Assembly (NCBI GenBank): GCA_009885945.1
Contig: VFJR01000024.1
Location: 1 to 50,633 of the forward strand
DNA length: 50,633 nucleotides
Reading direction: 5' to 3'
From: Anaerolineaceae bacterium
GTDB taxonomy: Bacteria; Chloroflexota; Anaerolineae; Anaerolineales; Villigracilaceae
Shown in pieces: positions 9,043 through 17,675 of this stretch. Under the pieces are notes generated by a model, which did not search any database, had not been told where the DNA came from, and saw only the letters and a list, made by a program, of their open reading frames with translations. The translations under genes and the position numbers were made by a program. The first letter of the stretch is position 1; every line of letters starts with the position of its first letter.

Positions 9043-9876
9043 TTATTTCCTTAACATCCCGCCGCCGCTTAGTTTACTTTCGGGTCTGCCAGAACGCCAA
9101 GCATAATATCCCAAGCCCGCCCCACCCAGTAAAAATAATAACCCTATAAATCCAAGAAAAGGCGACTTGCCAGCATTTTCGTCACTGGTCGTTGTAACAG
9201 TTGTTTCTTTAGACTGGGCGCCAAAGTCCACAAATGCGCTTTGCCCTTCAAGCACATCGAGACGGTAACTTGTATCGATGGTTGGGTTATAGCCATCAGG
9301 GATTGCCGCACTCACTGTGTAATTTCCTTCGGGCACATCACTAAAACAAATTCCTTGATACGCATCAGGATCAGAATTAATAACAGTATTTTGTGTCTGG
9401 GAAAATTTTCCGTTATTTTCAGTAACACTGATTGCGCCGCCTTCAATCGCAAGCTCAGTATCCTCACGTAACGAATTGCCATTAATATCATTAAACAAAA
9501 GGATACACACTTCTGTAGTACCGACAAATGGCGTAGGAGTTAATGTAGGCGGCAAGGGAGTGGGAGATGCACCCGGCGTAGGCGTGCCTGCCGCAGGACC
9601 CACCAAACCGATCAATAATTCCTGTCCTATTGAAATTGTGCAATCTTTATCCAGCTTGGTATTAAATGCACGCAATTGTTCTTGAGTAATTGAATTTTTT
9701 GCGGCGACCACAAAACAATTATCGCCCGGCACTACAATATAAATAATGCGCCCATCCGGTCCAGCAGTAGGTGTGACAATTTGTTGCAGCGCAGTTGCAC
9801 GCTTGGCAGGCAGCGAAACACCTACAACAAACAAACTTATTAATATGACAAAAAATATTACTCTTTTTATATTCAT
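9043..9876 (-). CDS. secreted LysM plus SdrD-B/Cna-like surface protein
   Basis: This 277-residue protein starts with a signal or anchor segment (VIFFVILISLFVVGV). Next come a LysM-like glycan-binding domain (YIVVPGDNCFVVAAKN...IGQELLIG), a Pro/Thr linker (TPTPGASPTPLPPTLTPTP), an SdrD-B/Cna-like beta domain (FNDINGNSLREDTE...GNYTVSAAIPDGY), and a C-terminal membrane helix (FLGFIGLLFLLGGAGLGYYAW) with a basic tail. It is probably anchored in the membrane with the LysM facing the cell wall or exterior. I chose ATG 9876 over an upstream in-frame start because TATAAT (9884-9889) lies 7 bases before it. Confidence 0.75.
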   Translation of the reverse strand: MNIKRVIFFVILISLFVVGVSLPAKRATALQQIVTPTAGPDGRIIYIVVPGDNCFVVAAKNSITQEQLRAFNTKLDKDCTISIGQELLIGLVGPAAGTPTPGASPTPLPPTLTPTPFVGTTEVCILLFNDINGNSLREDTELAIEGGAISVTENNGKFSQTQNTVINSDPDAYQGICFSDVPEGNYTVSAAIPDGYNPTIDTSYRLDVLEGQSAFVDFGAQSKETTVTTTSDENAGKSPFLGFIGLLFLLGGAGLGYYAWRSGRPESKLSGGGMLRK

Positions 9877-9928
9877 CGGCGGGATTATATCAGGATTTGC
9901 ACAAGCGTAATTTTCGCACTGATTACCC

Positions 9929-9956
9929 TTACACATTACGTATTACGCATTACTTT
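9929..9956. repeat. TTACGCA-type heptamers over the end of the threonine dehydrogenase gene
   Basis: Heptads TTACACA, TTACGTA, TTACGCA, TTACTTT. The stop codon of the minus-strand dehydrogenase falls inside the tract. Confidence 0.75.
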
Positions 9957-10963
9957 CCATATCTCTTGCGTATCTCAGGCAAAAAATAATCATCAAAGAA
10001 AGCATCTACATCATAATCAGGCTTCCAACCCCAATCAGCGCGCGCTAACGCATCATTTACATCTGCGGGCCACGAATCCACAATCCCTTGGCGGCGCGGG
10101 TTTGGCTCAAAATTTATTTTTGCATTCTTAAAAGCGTTCACAGCCCGATCACGGAATTGCGCAGCAGTTAATGCAAAAGCGGCGACATTATATACATTGC
10201 TCGAAAGTGACTCGCGCGGCGCATCCATCAACATCATCAATGACTTGATCGCATCCGGCATTGCCATAAAAGATATTTTCGAATCTTCGCGCACAAAACA
10301 GGCATAGGCTTTATTCTGCGCCGCGGCGTGCAGCATCTCAGGACCATAATCACTGGTGCCGCCACTCGGTACGGTAAATGCGCTGATCAACCCCGGGAAT
10401 CGCAGTGAACGAAAATCCAACATAGTTGGCGGATTTACATCTAAATGTTTTTGCCCATAGAACTTACTGTAATACACACCCAGTTTTTCACAATACAATT
10501 TATTACAACCATACATGGTATGCGGTGAATTATATTCATCCTCTTTAACAGAATCAGCGCGGCGTTTTGTTTCAACATCTCCCATGCCATACACCGCAAT
10601 CGAACTTGGGAATAAAAATTTTATCGGCTTAGAATATTTCTCGGCGCGATATGCCGCCATCATCAGCAGCTGCATTGTGCCCTCTACATTAATGCGGTGC
10701 GCATCTTCAGTTGCCACCTCCGCTTTTGAAGAAAGTGACGCGGCTAAATGAAAGATCACGTCAAAATCATAATCATAAAAAGTTTTTATTTTATATACCA
10801 AATCCCCCTGCACATGTTCCACAGACATAGGTTTGATCACATCGGGCAAATTTGCAAAATCAGCAGTAACAATTTTATATCCGCCACGCTGCGCAAGTTT
10901 TTGCACCAATGCCTGCCCAATTTCGCCGCTCGCCCCCGTGACCAGCACGAGTTTATCAGTCAT
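9950..10963 (-). CDS. SDR-family L-threonine 3-dehydrogenase-like protein
   Basis: This 337-residue NAD-dependent protein of the extended SDR family has the Rossmann motif VTGASGEIG and a catalytic Ser (PSSIAVYG, about 120) with Tyr151 and Lys155 (YGCNK). The features 'LRFPGLIS', 'GGTSDYGPEM', 'MPDAIKSL' and 'DSWPADVNDALARADWGWKPDYD' are those of SDR-type threonine dehydrogenases rather than UDP-sugar epimerases. It would oxidise threonine to 2-amino-3-oxobutyrate. No 2-amino-3-ketobutyrate CoA ligase is adjacent. AGGAG precedes the ATG at a good distance. Confidence 0.8.
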   Translation of the reverse strand: MTDKLVLVTGASGEIGQALVQKLAQRGGYKIVTADFANLPDVIKPMSVEHVQGDLVYKIKTFYDYDFDVIFHLAASLSSKAEVATEDAHRINVEGTMQLLMMAAYRAEKYSKPIKFLFPSSIAVYGMGDVETKRRADSVKEDEYNSPHTMYGCNKLYCEKLGVYYSKFYGQKHLDVNPPTMLDFRSLRFPGLISAFTVPSGGTSDYGPEMLHAAAQNKAYACFVREDSKISFMAMPDAIKSLMMLMDAPRESLSSNVYNVAAFALTAAQFRDRAVNAFKNAKINFEPNPRRQGIVDSWPADVNDALARADWGWKPDYDVDAFFDDYFLPEIRKRYGK

Positions 10964-11025
10964 GCTTAACTCCTTTATGCTAGAATGTGAACAGCATTAT
11001 TTTACAACACTTGCGGGCAACAATC

Positions 11026-11811
11026 ATGGTTTTCAAAAAGCTTCTTCTCTTTCTTTTAATAGGATTCACACTCACAGCCTGCGCACAACGGGATTCTTCT
11101 TCACTTGCTTTTCTGACCAAGACAGTTACCCCGCTTCCCTCCTCAACCGTAATCTGGTTTCCCGTTTCGATCACGCCCTCCCCCCAAACCTTTTCCACCT
11201 ACACCGCCACCCCAGAGATGCGCCCCGGCCTCGGCAGTGCCTTCATCACTGATAATTTTACTAAGCCGCAGTTATGGAATTCTGCCACATCCGAAGATGC
11301 ATATGCATCGCTGGCGGATAATGCGCTAAATATTTCAGTGCAACCCAATATTTATTACATCAACCTCAGGCAAGGTCTTGCTATCAATAATTTCTACGCC
11401 GAGATCACTGCCCGCGCACATCTCTGCCGCAACGACGACGAATATGGATTCCTCGTCCGCGCCAACGCGGTAGCATATTATCGTTTTGCACTTTCTTGCA
11501 ACGGACAAGCGCACGCCGAAAGAATCAGCGTCAACGAAAAACACCCGCTCCAGGAATCTGTCTACAGCGCGGATGTTCCACGCGGCGCACCTGGCGAAGT
11601 AACCATCGGCGTCTGGGCGCTTGGCAACGAAATGCGCCTCTTCCTTAATGGACATTTTCAATTCAGCATTGTTGACCAAAACTATTCGTCAGGCACAATC
11701 GGCGTATTCGTCCACGCCGCCAGTAAAGATACGCCCGTTACAATTAGCTTTACAGATCTCATTATCCAAGAAATCACCCTCAGCCCGCCCACCAGAACAC
11801 CAAGACCATAA
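11026..11811 (+). CDS. lipoprotein with concanavalin A-like beta-sandwich domain
   Basis: From ATG 11026 the protein has 261 residues. Its signal peptide MVFKKLLLFLLIGFTLTAC ends in a lipobox (LTAC). A Ser/Thr/Pro-rich linker (about 30-70) leads to a C-terminal domain of about 170 residues (DNFTKPQLWN ... YGFLVRANA ... LFLNGHFQFSI ... GTIGVFVHA). Its strand pattern resembles LamG/laminarin-binding or 3-keto-disaccharide hydrolase folds. It is probably a surface glycan-binding protein; no catalytic residues are evident. A GTG at 10987 would add 13 residues, but the signal peptide fits the ATG. Divergent from the threonine dehydrogenase gene. Confidence 0.72.
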   Translation: MVFKKLLLFLLIGFTLTACAQRDSSSLAFLTKTVTPLPSSTVIWFPVSITPSPQTFSTYTATPEMRPGLGSAFITDNFTKPQLWNSATSEDAYASLADNALNISVQPNIYYINLRQGLAINNFYAEITARAHLCRNDDEYGFLVRANAVAYYRFALSCNGQAHAERISVNEKHPLQESVYSADVPRGAPGEVTIGVWALGNEMRLFLNGHFQFSIVDQNYSSGTIGVFVHAASKDTPVTISFTDLIIQEITLSPPTRTPRP

Positions 11812-11813
11812 TT

Positions 11814-11883
11814 ACGATTTACGATTTACGATTTACGATTTACGATTTACGATTTACGATTTACGATTTACGATTTACGATTT
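11814..11883. repeat. perfect heptamer array, 10 copies of ACGATTT
   Basis: Exactly ten uninterrupted copies (70 bp) starting two bases after the lipoprotein stop codon. This is the same copy number as the GGTTTCA array at 3609. Confidence 0.97.
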
Positions 11884-11924
11884 GAACAAACACTATCACT
11901 TCTTCTTACCTCTTTCATCTTTCT

Positions 11925-11989
11925 TCTTTTCATAATTCATCCTTTTCTTTTCATCCTTTTTTCATCCTTCATAATTCATCCTTATATCT
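11925..11989. repeat. degenerate CATCCTT/CATAATT repeat before the methyltransferase gene
   Basis: Imperfect heptads of the same type as 3715-3820. The tract ends just before the TATACT box (11990-11995) of the methyltransferase gene. Confidence 0.75.
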
Positions 11990-12001
11990 TATACTTACTA
12001 C

Positions 12002-12850
12002 ATGCCGCCAAACAAACTCAATGACCTCGATAACAAAACTTGGTTAAAGTTCCAAAAGTCATGGTTCATTCATAACCCGCCTCCGCGCAAAAAAGGAGCC
12101 TTAGTGCATCCCGCCAAATTTCCAGAAACAATGGCGCAGGAGTTTATCGAGTTCTTCACAAAAAAAGGGCAAACAGTGCTGGACCCAATGGCAGGCACAG
12201 GCTCAACCGTGATTGCCGCACTACGTTCTGGGCGCAATAGCTATGGCATTGAACTCAACCCCAAATATGCAAGTATTGCAAAACAACTTATCAATGAAGA
12301 ACGCGAGCTCTTAGGTGAACAAGTCAAAGGTCTAAAGTCCGAGGTATTTAATATGGATGCCGCAAACGCCTCAGACCTTCAACCTTCTACCTTCAACTCC
12401 CCTATCTTCGACTATGTCTTTACCTCCCCGCCCTACTGGGATATGCTCCACGCAAAAGGCGCCGAGAATCAAAAAAAACGCCGCGACACATCCACGCTGG
12501 ATGTCTTTTACTCAGACAACCCCAAAGATGTCGGCAACATTCACGATTACGAAAAATTCCTAGAATCGCTGATCAACATCTACACAGGCTTAAAGCCCCT
12601 GCTCAAAGAAAAAGCCTATCTAACCATCATCGTCAAGAATGTAAAAAAAGGCGGCAAAATTTACCCCCTCGCCTGGGATATCTCCCGCGAGCTTGGCAAA
12701 ACCTACACCCTCAAAGACGAAAAAATATGGATGCAAGACAACCAGCCTTTAGCTCCCTTCGGCATGGGCAGCGCCTGGGTCAGCAACACCTTTCATCATT
12801 ATTGCTTACAATTCAGGAATGACGAACAAATGATGAAGGCAAAAGGATGA
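12002..12850 (+). CDS. site-specific DNA methyltransferase (probable N4-cytosine or N6-adenine)
   Basis: This 282-residue amino-methyltransferase has an S-adenosylmethionine site in DPMAGTGSTVIAAL (about 61-74), preceded by HPAKFPETMAQEFI, and the catalytic motif TSPPYW at 141-146. The order (motif X, motif I, then motif IV) differs from the common beta-class order of SPPYW enzymes. Target recognition is probably in the 150-250 region. TATACT lies 6 bases before the ATG and there is no Shine-Dalgarno sequence. The last residues (MMKAKG) are encoded by sequence that runs into a CATCCTT-type repeat. The downstream gene is a likely cognate nuclease. Confidence 0.87.
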   Translation: MPPNKLNDLDNKTWLKFQKSWFIHNPPPRKKGALVHPAKFPETMAQEFIEFFTKKGQTVLDPMAGTGSTVIAALRSGRNSYGIELNPKYASIAKQLINEERELLGEQVKGLKSEVFNMDAANASDLQPSTFNSPIFDYVFTSPPYWDMLHAKGAENQKKRRDTSTLDVFYSDNPKDVGNIHDYEKFLESLINIYTGLKPLLKEKAYLTIIVKNVKKGGKIYPLAWDISRELGKTYTLKDEKIWMQDNQPLAPFGMGSAWVSNTFHHYCLQFRNDEQMMKAKG

Positions 12851-12923
12851 AGGATGAATTTAAAAATTAAACAACCTTCGTTTTTCCTTTTTTCATCCTT
12901 TCATCCTTCATAATTCATCCTTT
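12841..12923. repeat. inverted CATCCTT-type repeats between methyltransferase and nuclease genes
   Basis: AAAGGATGAAGGATGAA (starting near 12841) and TTCATCCTTTCATCCTT (about 12895-12911) face each other and could form a long hairpin in the spacer. CATAATTCATCC follows. Confidence 0.7.
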
Positions 12924-12931
12924 TCCTCCTC

Positions 12932-13921
12932 ATGCTCTCCGCTTCCCAGCTCATCCACCTGCCCTACACCCCAGACCTCACTGACGGGGGCATTGCATTT
13001 GCCCTTCGAACACTACTCTACAGCTATAATCGTGCTAGCGGGTCTCCCTACGAACGCCTGCGCCGCATTGTGTCTGCCATCGCCGTGGAACTTTCCTTTC
13101 GGCACTACCTCACCGAACAAAATATTTCCTTTGAGATCAAAGGCGCAGCCCCATTCAGCGACCCCGACCGTTATGATGTTTCATTAGGCGGGCATCGCTG
13201 TGATATCAAATCATTCCTAATCACTTACCGTGAACAGATCACTCAAATCCACAACGATCCCGCCATCCTGCTAAAAGCCCCCGCGCTGGTGCCCTTAGAT
13301 CAATACAGCGCAGAAGGTCACAGCAACGAAGACATTTATCTCTTTGCATTTATCACAGGCTTATTTGCATCTTCCCAAGAGGATATTAAAAAAATAATCA
13401 CCAGCCATCAAGCTCATTATCTAATTCATGTACTACCGGATGAATGGCGCAAACCAAAGAATTGGAAACCCTTAAATCCGATTATATTTAAATCCGAATC
13501 AGAACAGCCCATTTTGCTTGAAGTTCATGGGCAAAATGAAAATCGAGAATTCATCACCCATATTCTCAAACTGATGCCAAGCACGCGCATTCAACTCGAA
13601 GAATATTTTTTCGCCATCACATCTCTGCACGCCAAAACATTTCCTTCTGCACGGCTGGGCATGCACAGCCCTCATCAAAAAGAAACCTACATTATCCATT
13701 CCAACAACTGGCACAACATACACCTACACGGCATGGACATCTATCTAACAGGGTATCTCAAACGCGAAGAGTTTCGCCGCCATGCACAACTCATTCAACC
13801 CGGCGCACGCGTCTTTCAATATGATCAAACTCGCACCAAAAATCTGGCAGTGCCAATCTCCAACTTACATTCCATTCAACGATTATTAGAAAATGTAAAG
13901 AATTGGGAAAACAAATCGTAA
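12932..13921 (+). CDS. probable type II restriction endonuclease (PD-(D/E)XK-like)
   Basis: I do not recognise the family. This 329-residue protein has an arrangement that fits a PD-(D/E)XK nuclease core: a helix with Glu53 (AVELSFRHYL), then Asp82 (RYDVSLGG) and Asp91-Ile-Lys93 (CDIKSF). The rest has no known motif, no signal peptide and no membrane helix. It follows a DNA methyltransferase by 81 bases on the same strand, which makes a restriction enzyme the simplest reading. The recognition sequence is unknown. There is no clear Shine-Dalgarno sequence before the ATG; the upstream bases are CTCCTC. Confidence 0.55.
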   Translation: MLSASQLIHLPYTPDLTDGGIAFALRTLLYSYNRASGSPYERLRRIVSAIAVELSFRHYLTEQNISFEIKGAAPFSDPDRYDVSLGGHRCDIKSFLITYREQITQIHNDPAILLKAPALVPLDQYSAEGHSNEDIYLFAFITGLFASSQEDIKKIITSHQAHYLIHVLPDEWRKPKNWKPLNPIIFKSESEQPILLEVHGQNENREFITHILKLMPSTRIQLEEYFFAITSLHAKTFPSARLGMHSPHQKETYIIHSNNWHNIHLHGMDIYLTGYLKREEFRRHAQLIQPGARVFQYDQTRTKNLAVPISNLHSIQRLLENVKNWENKS

Positions 13922-13946
13922 AATCAATTATGGTAAACTCGCACGC

Positions 13947-15176
13947 ATGTCCAAGCGAGCTGCAACCATCTTACTCTCGCTAGCAGGAATGATCTTGCTG
14001 GCGATTTTACTTTTACAGGTGCCCTACTTTAAGAATCGTTTTGCATGGCGCTATGAAGTATGGAGTTCCTATTTTTACAGTCAGATAAATCCACTGGAAC
14101 AATTACCAACACCCGTGCCGGTCACACCGACTGTTCCCGCTTCTATCTCCCCGACAATTGCTCCACCAACCCAAACCTTGATTGCCACCTCAACATCCAC
14201 ACCCACGCTTGAACCATTACCCGCTCAAGTAACACTGCCCTCGCCTCAATGGGAACCGCAAACCATGAACAACTGCGGACCTGCCACTCTGGCAATGACC
14301 CTGCGCATGCTCGGCTGGGATATTAATCAAGGAAATATAGATAAAGTTGTAAAACCTAAACCCCAAGACAGAAATGTAAATCCCGATGAACTACGAGACT
14401 ATGTTCGCTCGCTCGGTTTGATGAGCGCAGAGTTTCGTGTTAACGGCAATCTAGATTTGTTAAAACGACTGCTTGCAAAAAATCATCCTGTCATCATAGA
14501 ATCTGCAACGCAATTAGAGCCCAGCGACGGTTTAGGACCCAACGACGATCGCTGGTCTGCACACTATTTGTTGATCACAGGCTATGACGAGGCACAACAA
14601 GTTTTCATTGCGCAAGACCCTTTACGAGGACCAGATAAAAAAATAAGCTATGAAAAAATAATGAATGATTGGAAACCATTTAATTATATGTATATGATCG
14701 TTTACCTTACTGAAAACGAACCTGACATTATTTCCATTTTAGGCGACGACTGGGATGCAGATAAAAACCGCGAAAAAGCGTTAAAGAATACTGAAGCCGT
14801 CACAATATCCACGCCAGATGATGCCTTCGCATGGTTTAACCTTGGCAGTAATCTTGTTTATTTTGAACGCTACGAAGAAGCCGCGCAAGCTTTCGACAAA
14901 GCTATTACGCTCGGCTTACCGCAGCGTATGACTCGCTATCAATTTAGTCCATTCTTTGCCTACTTCAATACAAACCGCATTGAATACCTTCTAGAAATTA
15001 CCGAAGCAACCTACAAGCCGATCAACGGCAATTACTCTGAAGAAGCGCTTTTATGGCATGGATACGGCTTATACCGCCTGGGTGACATTGAGGGCGCGCG
15101 CAATAATTGGAACAAAGCGCTGGATGTACACCCGGGTTATTATGATGCCCAAGTAGCGCTTGATCTAATTCAATGA
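13947..15176 (+). CDS. membrane-anchored C39-like cysteine peptidase with TPR tail
   Basis: This 409-residue protein has an N-terminal membrane anchor (about 7-25), a Thr/Pro linker (about 53-92) and a papain-like C39_2 domain with Cys110 (NNCGPATLA), His206 (WSAHYLLITGYD) and Asp224 (AQDP). The C-terminal half (about 265-409) contains TPR-like helices (AWFNLGSNLVYFERYEEAAQAFDKA; HGYGLYRLGDIEGARNNWNKAL). The peptidase probably faces outward. The substrate is unknown, and C39-like domains outside bacteriocin exporters are often uncharacterised. TAAACT (13934-13939) is 7 bases before the ATG. Confidence 0.82.
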   Translation: MSKRAATILLSLAGMILLAILLLQVPYFKNRFAWRYEVWSSYFYSQINPLEQLPTPVPVTPTVPASISPTIAPPTQTLIATSTSTPTLEPLPAQVTLPSPQWEPQTMNNCGPATLAMTLRMLGWDINQGNIDKVVKPKPQDRNVNPDELRDYVRSLGLMSAEFRVNGNLDLLKRLLAKNHPVIIESATQLEPSDGLGPNDDRWSAHYLLITGYDEAQQVFIAQDPLRGPDKKISYEKIMNDWKPFNYMYMIVYLTENEPDIISILGDDWDADKNREKALKNTEAVTISTPDDAFAWFNLGSNLVYFERYEEAAQAFDKAITLGLPQRMTRYQFSPFFAYFNTNRIEYLLEITEATYKPINGNYSEEALLWHGYGLYRLGDIEGARNNWNKALDVHPGYYDAQVALDLIQ

Positions 15177-15207
15177 CCTGCTCAATTACGGATAATTAAA
15201 CTTAACC

Positions 15208-15993
15208 ATGAAACAATTTTCACGTAGAGATTTTTTAAAATTAAGTGGGGTTTCTCTTTTAACCACCGCTTTAGCGAAGTTTGCGCCTCTGCAAAATGAA
15301 TATCCATCCGCGCCTATACTCTGGCATGGCAGTCGGAGGCATGAATATATGTCATTCACCTACGACGACTGCTACAAGATCAAAGAATTACATGATCTTG
15401 AGAATTTGCTGGATCAATATCCTGATTTCAAAATAACGCTCTTTCCTGTTGGCGCAGCATTATTATCCATTGAAGAAAAAGACAACGGCATTTGGAAGCG
15501 CTTTGTAGAAAAAGGACATGAAATTGGATACCATACATTCGATCATATTAATTTAGGTGTCATGTCACCGCTTGGCGTGCTGGAAGACTTTGATAAATGG
15601 TCTGGCGCATTAACTCAGGTACTGGGCAATCCATATCCCACACATTTCGTTAGACCTCCCTACGACATCATTAGCACTCCAATGAACATCCTTTGTGTGG
15701 AACGCGGCTTGGTCTCAACATTATTTTCTATTGGCGGCGGCGGACAAGTTGATATAGTTATGAATGCAATCCGCAAAGGTAAAAATGGGGATATTGTGCA
15801 AATGCATGTTCGCAACACACCCGAATCGCAGGATATTGATACGAGCGTACAGGCTTTTGCATACCTAAAGTCAATAGGTATTGGTGCGGCAACTCTCTCT
15901 CATTTATATAATGATCTTTTACTGGAGCAAAACCAAAGCGCAGGTTGTGATCTAGAAACAGGCGAATCGTTGACGAGAATATGCATTGAGTAG
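15208..15993 (+). CDS. Tat-exported polysaccharide deacetylase-like protein
   Basis: This 261-residue protein begins with a twin-arginine signal (SRRDFLKLSG) and a short hydrophobic segment. The NodB-type domain shows TYDD (51-54), HTFDH (His109, His113) and RPPYD (in FVRPPYDII). It probably deacetylates an extracytoplasmic glycan and would be folded before export. It directly follows the C39-like peptidase (31 bases), but TAAACT (15197-15202), 5 bases before the ATG, allows separate leaderless transcription. Confidence 0.82.
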   Translation: MKQFSRRDFLKLSGVSLLTTALAKFAPLQNEYPSAPILWHGSRRHEYMSFTYDDCYKIKELHDLENLLDQYPDFKITLFPVGAALLSIEEKDNGIWKRFVEKGHEIGYHTFDHINLGVMSPLGVLEDFDKWSGALTQVLGNPYPTHFVRPPYDIISTPMNILCVERGLVSTLFSIGGGGQVDIVMNAIRKGKNGDIVQMHVRNTPESQDIDTSVQAFAYLKSIGIGAATLSHLYNDLLLEQNQSAGCDLETGESLTRICIE

Positions 15994-16063
15994 GCAAATG
16001 CCAAAGCGAGAGAAACTTCCTTAATCTGAATCAACAATCTCGTTAGGCGCGAAGCGGTTTTTC

Positions 16064-16092
16064 TTTACGCATCTAATATCCTATGGTATTAT
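16064..16092 (+). promoter_or_regulatory. promoter of the metK riboswitch transcript
   Basis: TTTACG (16064-16069), a 17-bp spacer, and TATTAT (16087-16092), about 32 bases before the riboswitch starts. Confidence 0.55.
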
Positions 16093-16123
16093 CCCAAAAC
16101 AATTCAATAGCCCTAATACGGCA

Positions 16124-16235
16124 CTCTTATACAGAGAGGCGGAGGGAACGGCCCTGCGATGCCTCGACAACCAGTTAGCGATTTTTCGTTAACACGGTGC
16201 CAATTCCGACGGAGGATGTTTCTGGTAGATGAGAG
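16124..16235 (+). ncRNA. SAM-I (S-box) riboswitch
   Basis: The core matches the S-box consensus. CTCTTATACAGAGAG (P1/P2 start), GGCGGAGGGA, GGCCCTGCGATGCC, CGACAACC, the later GGTGCCAATTCC, and the closing strand GATGAGAG are all in order. It binds S-adenosylmethionine and shuts off metK when the product is abundant. The P1 strands CTCTTAT and ATGAGAG can pair. Confidence 0.95.
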
Positions 16236-16257
16236 GGTATACAAGATTTACATTTAG

Positions 16258-16294
16258 ATTGCCCTTTCAGTATAACGAATGGGCAATTTTATTT
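16258..16294 (+). terminator. riboswitch-controlled terminator upstream of metK
   Basis: ATTGCCC (16258-16264) pairs with GGGCAAT (16281-16287), followed by TTTATTTTCTT. This is the likely expression platform of the S-box. Confidence 0.85.
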
Positions 16295-16313
16295 TCTTAA
16301 AGGAGAAAAAATA

Positions 16314-17528
16314 ATGAGTAATACGTTTATGTCTTCACCTAGCCTGATGTTCACCTCAGAATCGGTGACAGAAGGACACCCGGACAAGATTTGTGACCAA
16401 ATCTCAGACGCGGTGTTGGATGCTTGTTTGGAACAAGACCCGCGCTCGCGTGTGGCTTGTGAAACGGCTGTAAAAACTGGCTTTGTCATGTTGCTGGGAG
16501 AAATCACCACTAACGCAGTTTTTAACTATGATGAATTGGTACGTAAAGTTATTAATGAAATTGGATATGACTCAAGCGACAAAGGTTTTGACGGCACAAC
16601 CTGCGGCGTATTGGTGGCAATTGCCAAACAATCTGGCGATATTGCCATGGGCGTCAACCAAGCGCTTGAGACTCGCGATGGGCACAAAATGTCTGACGCT
16701 GAAGTTGAATCAATTGGCGCAGGTGATCAGGGCATGATGTTTGGATACGCTTGTAACGAAACCCCCACCCTTTTGCCTTTGCCTATTTACTTGGCACACA
16801 AACTCAGCCGCCGCCAAAGTGAAGTGCGCAAAAATGGCACACTTTCTTGGTTACGTCCCGATGCAAAGAGTCAAGTCACTGTCGAGTATTCGATGGGCAA
16901 ACCCAAACGAATTGATACCGTTTTGATCTCCACTCAACATTCGCCTGAAGTATCACAGGAAGATATTCGCAAAGGTGTCATTGAGCACATCATCAATCCT
17001 GTTTTACCAAAAGAATTGGTAGACAAAGATCTCAAGATCTTCGTGAACCCCACTGGGCGCTTTGTAGTGGGCGGTCCTATGGGCGATGCCGGCCTGACCG
17101 GACGCAAGATCATCGTTGATACCTATGGCGGCATGGGTCGTCATGGCGGCGGCGCCTTCTCGGGCAAAGATCCAACAAAGGTAGATCGTTCTGCGGCGTA
17201 CGCGGCACGCTATGTGGCAAAGAATATTGTAGCCGCCGGCTTAGCTGACCGCGTAGAAGTTCAGGTTGCATACGCCATTGGTGTTGCACATCCGCTCTCA
17301 GTCAATGTAGAAACTTTTGGCACTGCAAAAATTGACGATGCAAAGATTGGAAAATTAATCAGCGAACATTTTGATTTGCGCCCCGGCGCGCTCATTCGCG
17401 ACTTGGATTTGCGACGCCCCATTTACCGTAAGACTGCCGCTTACGGTCACTTTGGACGCGATGATATTGAATTCCCATGGGAAAAAACTGATAAGGCTGA
17501 GGCTTTGAAGAAAGCGGCTGGGCTATAA
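16314..17528 (+). CDS. metK: S-adenosylmethionine synthetase
   Basis: This 404-residue enzyme makes S-adenosylmethionine from methionine and ATP. Signature motifs are present: [29 protein letters not shown] and [23 protein letters not shown]. Length is normal. AAAGGAG lies about 8 bases before the ATG. The gene is under an S-box riboswitch and terminator, a standard feedback arrangement. A hairpin terminator follows. Confidence 0.98.
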   Translation: MSNTFMSSPSLMFTSESVTEGHPDKICDQISDAVLDACLEQDPRSRVACETAVKTGFVMLLGEITTNAVFNYDELVRKVINEIGYDSSDKGFDGTTCGVLVAIAKQSGDIAMGVNQALETRDGHKMSDAEVESIGAGDQGMMFGYACNETPTLLPLPIYLAHKLSRRQSEVRKNGTLSWLRPDAKSQVTVEYSMGKPKRIDTVLISTQHSPEVSQEDIRKGVIEHIINPVLPKELVDKDLKIFVNPTGRFVVGGPMGDAGLTGRKIIVDTYGGMGRHGGGAFSGKDPTKVDRSAAYAARYVAKNIVAAGLADRVEVQVAYAIGVAHPLSVNVETFGTAKIDDAKIGKLISEHFDLRPGALIRDLDLRRPIYRKTAAYGHFGRDDIEFPWEKTDKAEALKKAAGL

Positions 17529-17529
17529 A

Positions 17530-17558
17530 AGTAGAGAAATAGAAAGTAGAAAGTGAAA
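17530..17558. repeat. short purine-rich heptamer tract after metK
   Basis: GTAGAGA, AATAGAA, AGTAGAA, AGTGAAA, in register with period 7. Compare 2362-2424. Confidence 0.6.
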
Positions 17559-17602
17559 AGCGCTTCTGAGAAATCGGGAGCGCTTTCTACTTATTTTTTT
17601 TC
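17556..17602 (+). terminator. terminator after metK
   Basis: AAAGCGCT (17557-17564) pairs with AGCGCTTT (17579-17586) around a 14-base loop; a T-rich run follows at about 17591-17600. Confidence 0.65.
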
Positions 17603-17662
17603 TCCGTGACTCTGTGTCTCAGTGGCAAAAAATTTAAATAAATCTAAAACAAATTTCCCGCT

Positions 17663-17668
17663 TATAAT
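17663..17668 (+). promoter_or_regulatory. -10 box (TATAAT) of the ECF sigma gene, leaderless geometry
   Basis: Seven bases separate TATAAT from ATG 17676, so transcription would start at or next to the A of the start codon. There is no Shine-Dalgarno sequence. Confidence 0.65.
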
Positions 17669-17675
17669 TCACAGC

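Noticed and set aside
12002-13921. Larger phage-defence island
   Set aside because: Only the methyltransferase and nuclease-like genes fit; the neighbours are lipoprotein and peptidase genes, with no integrase or other defence gene.
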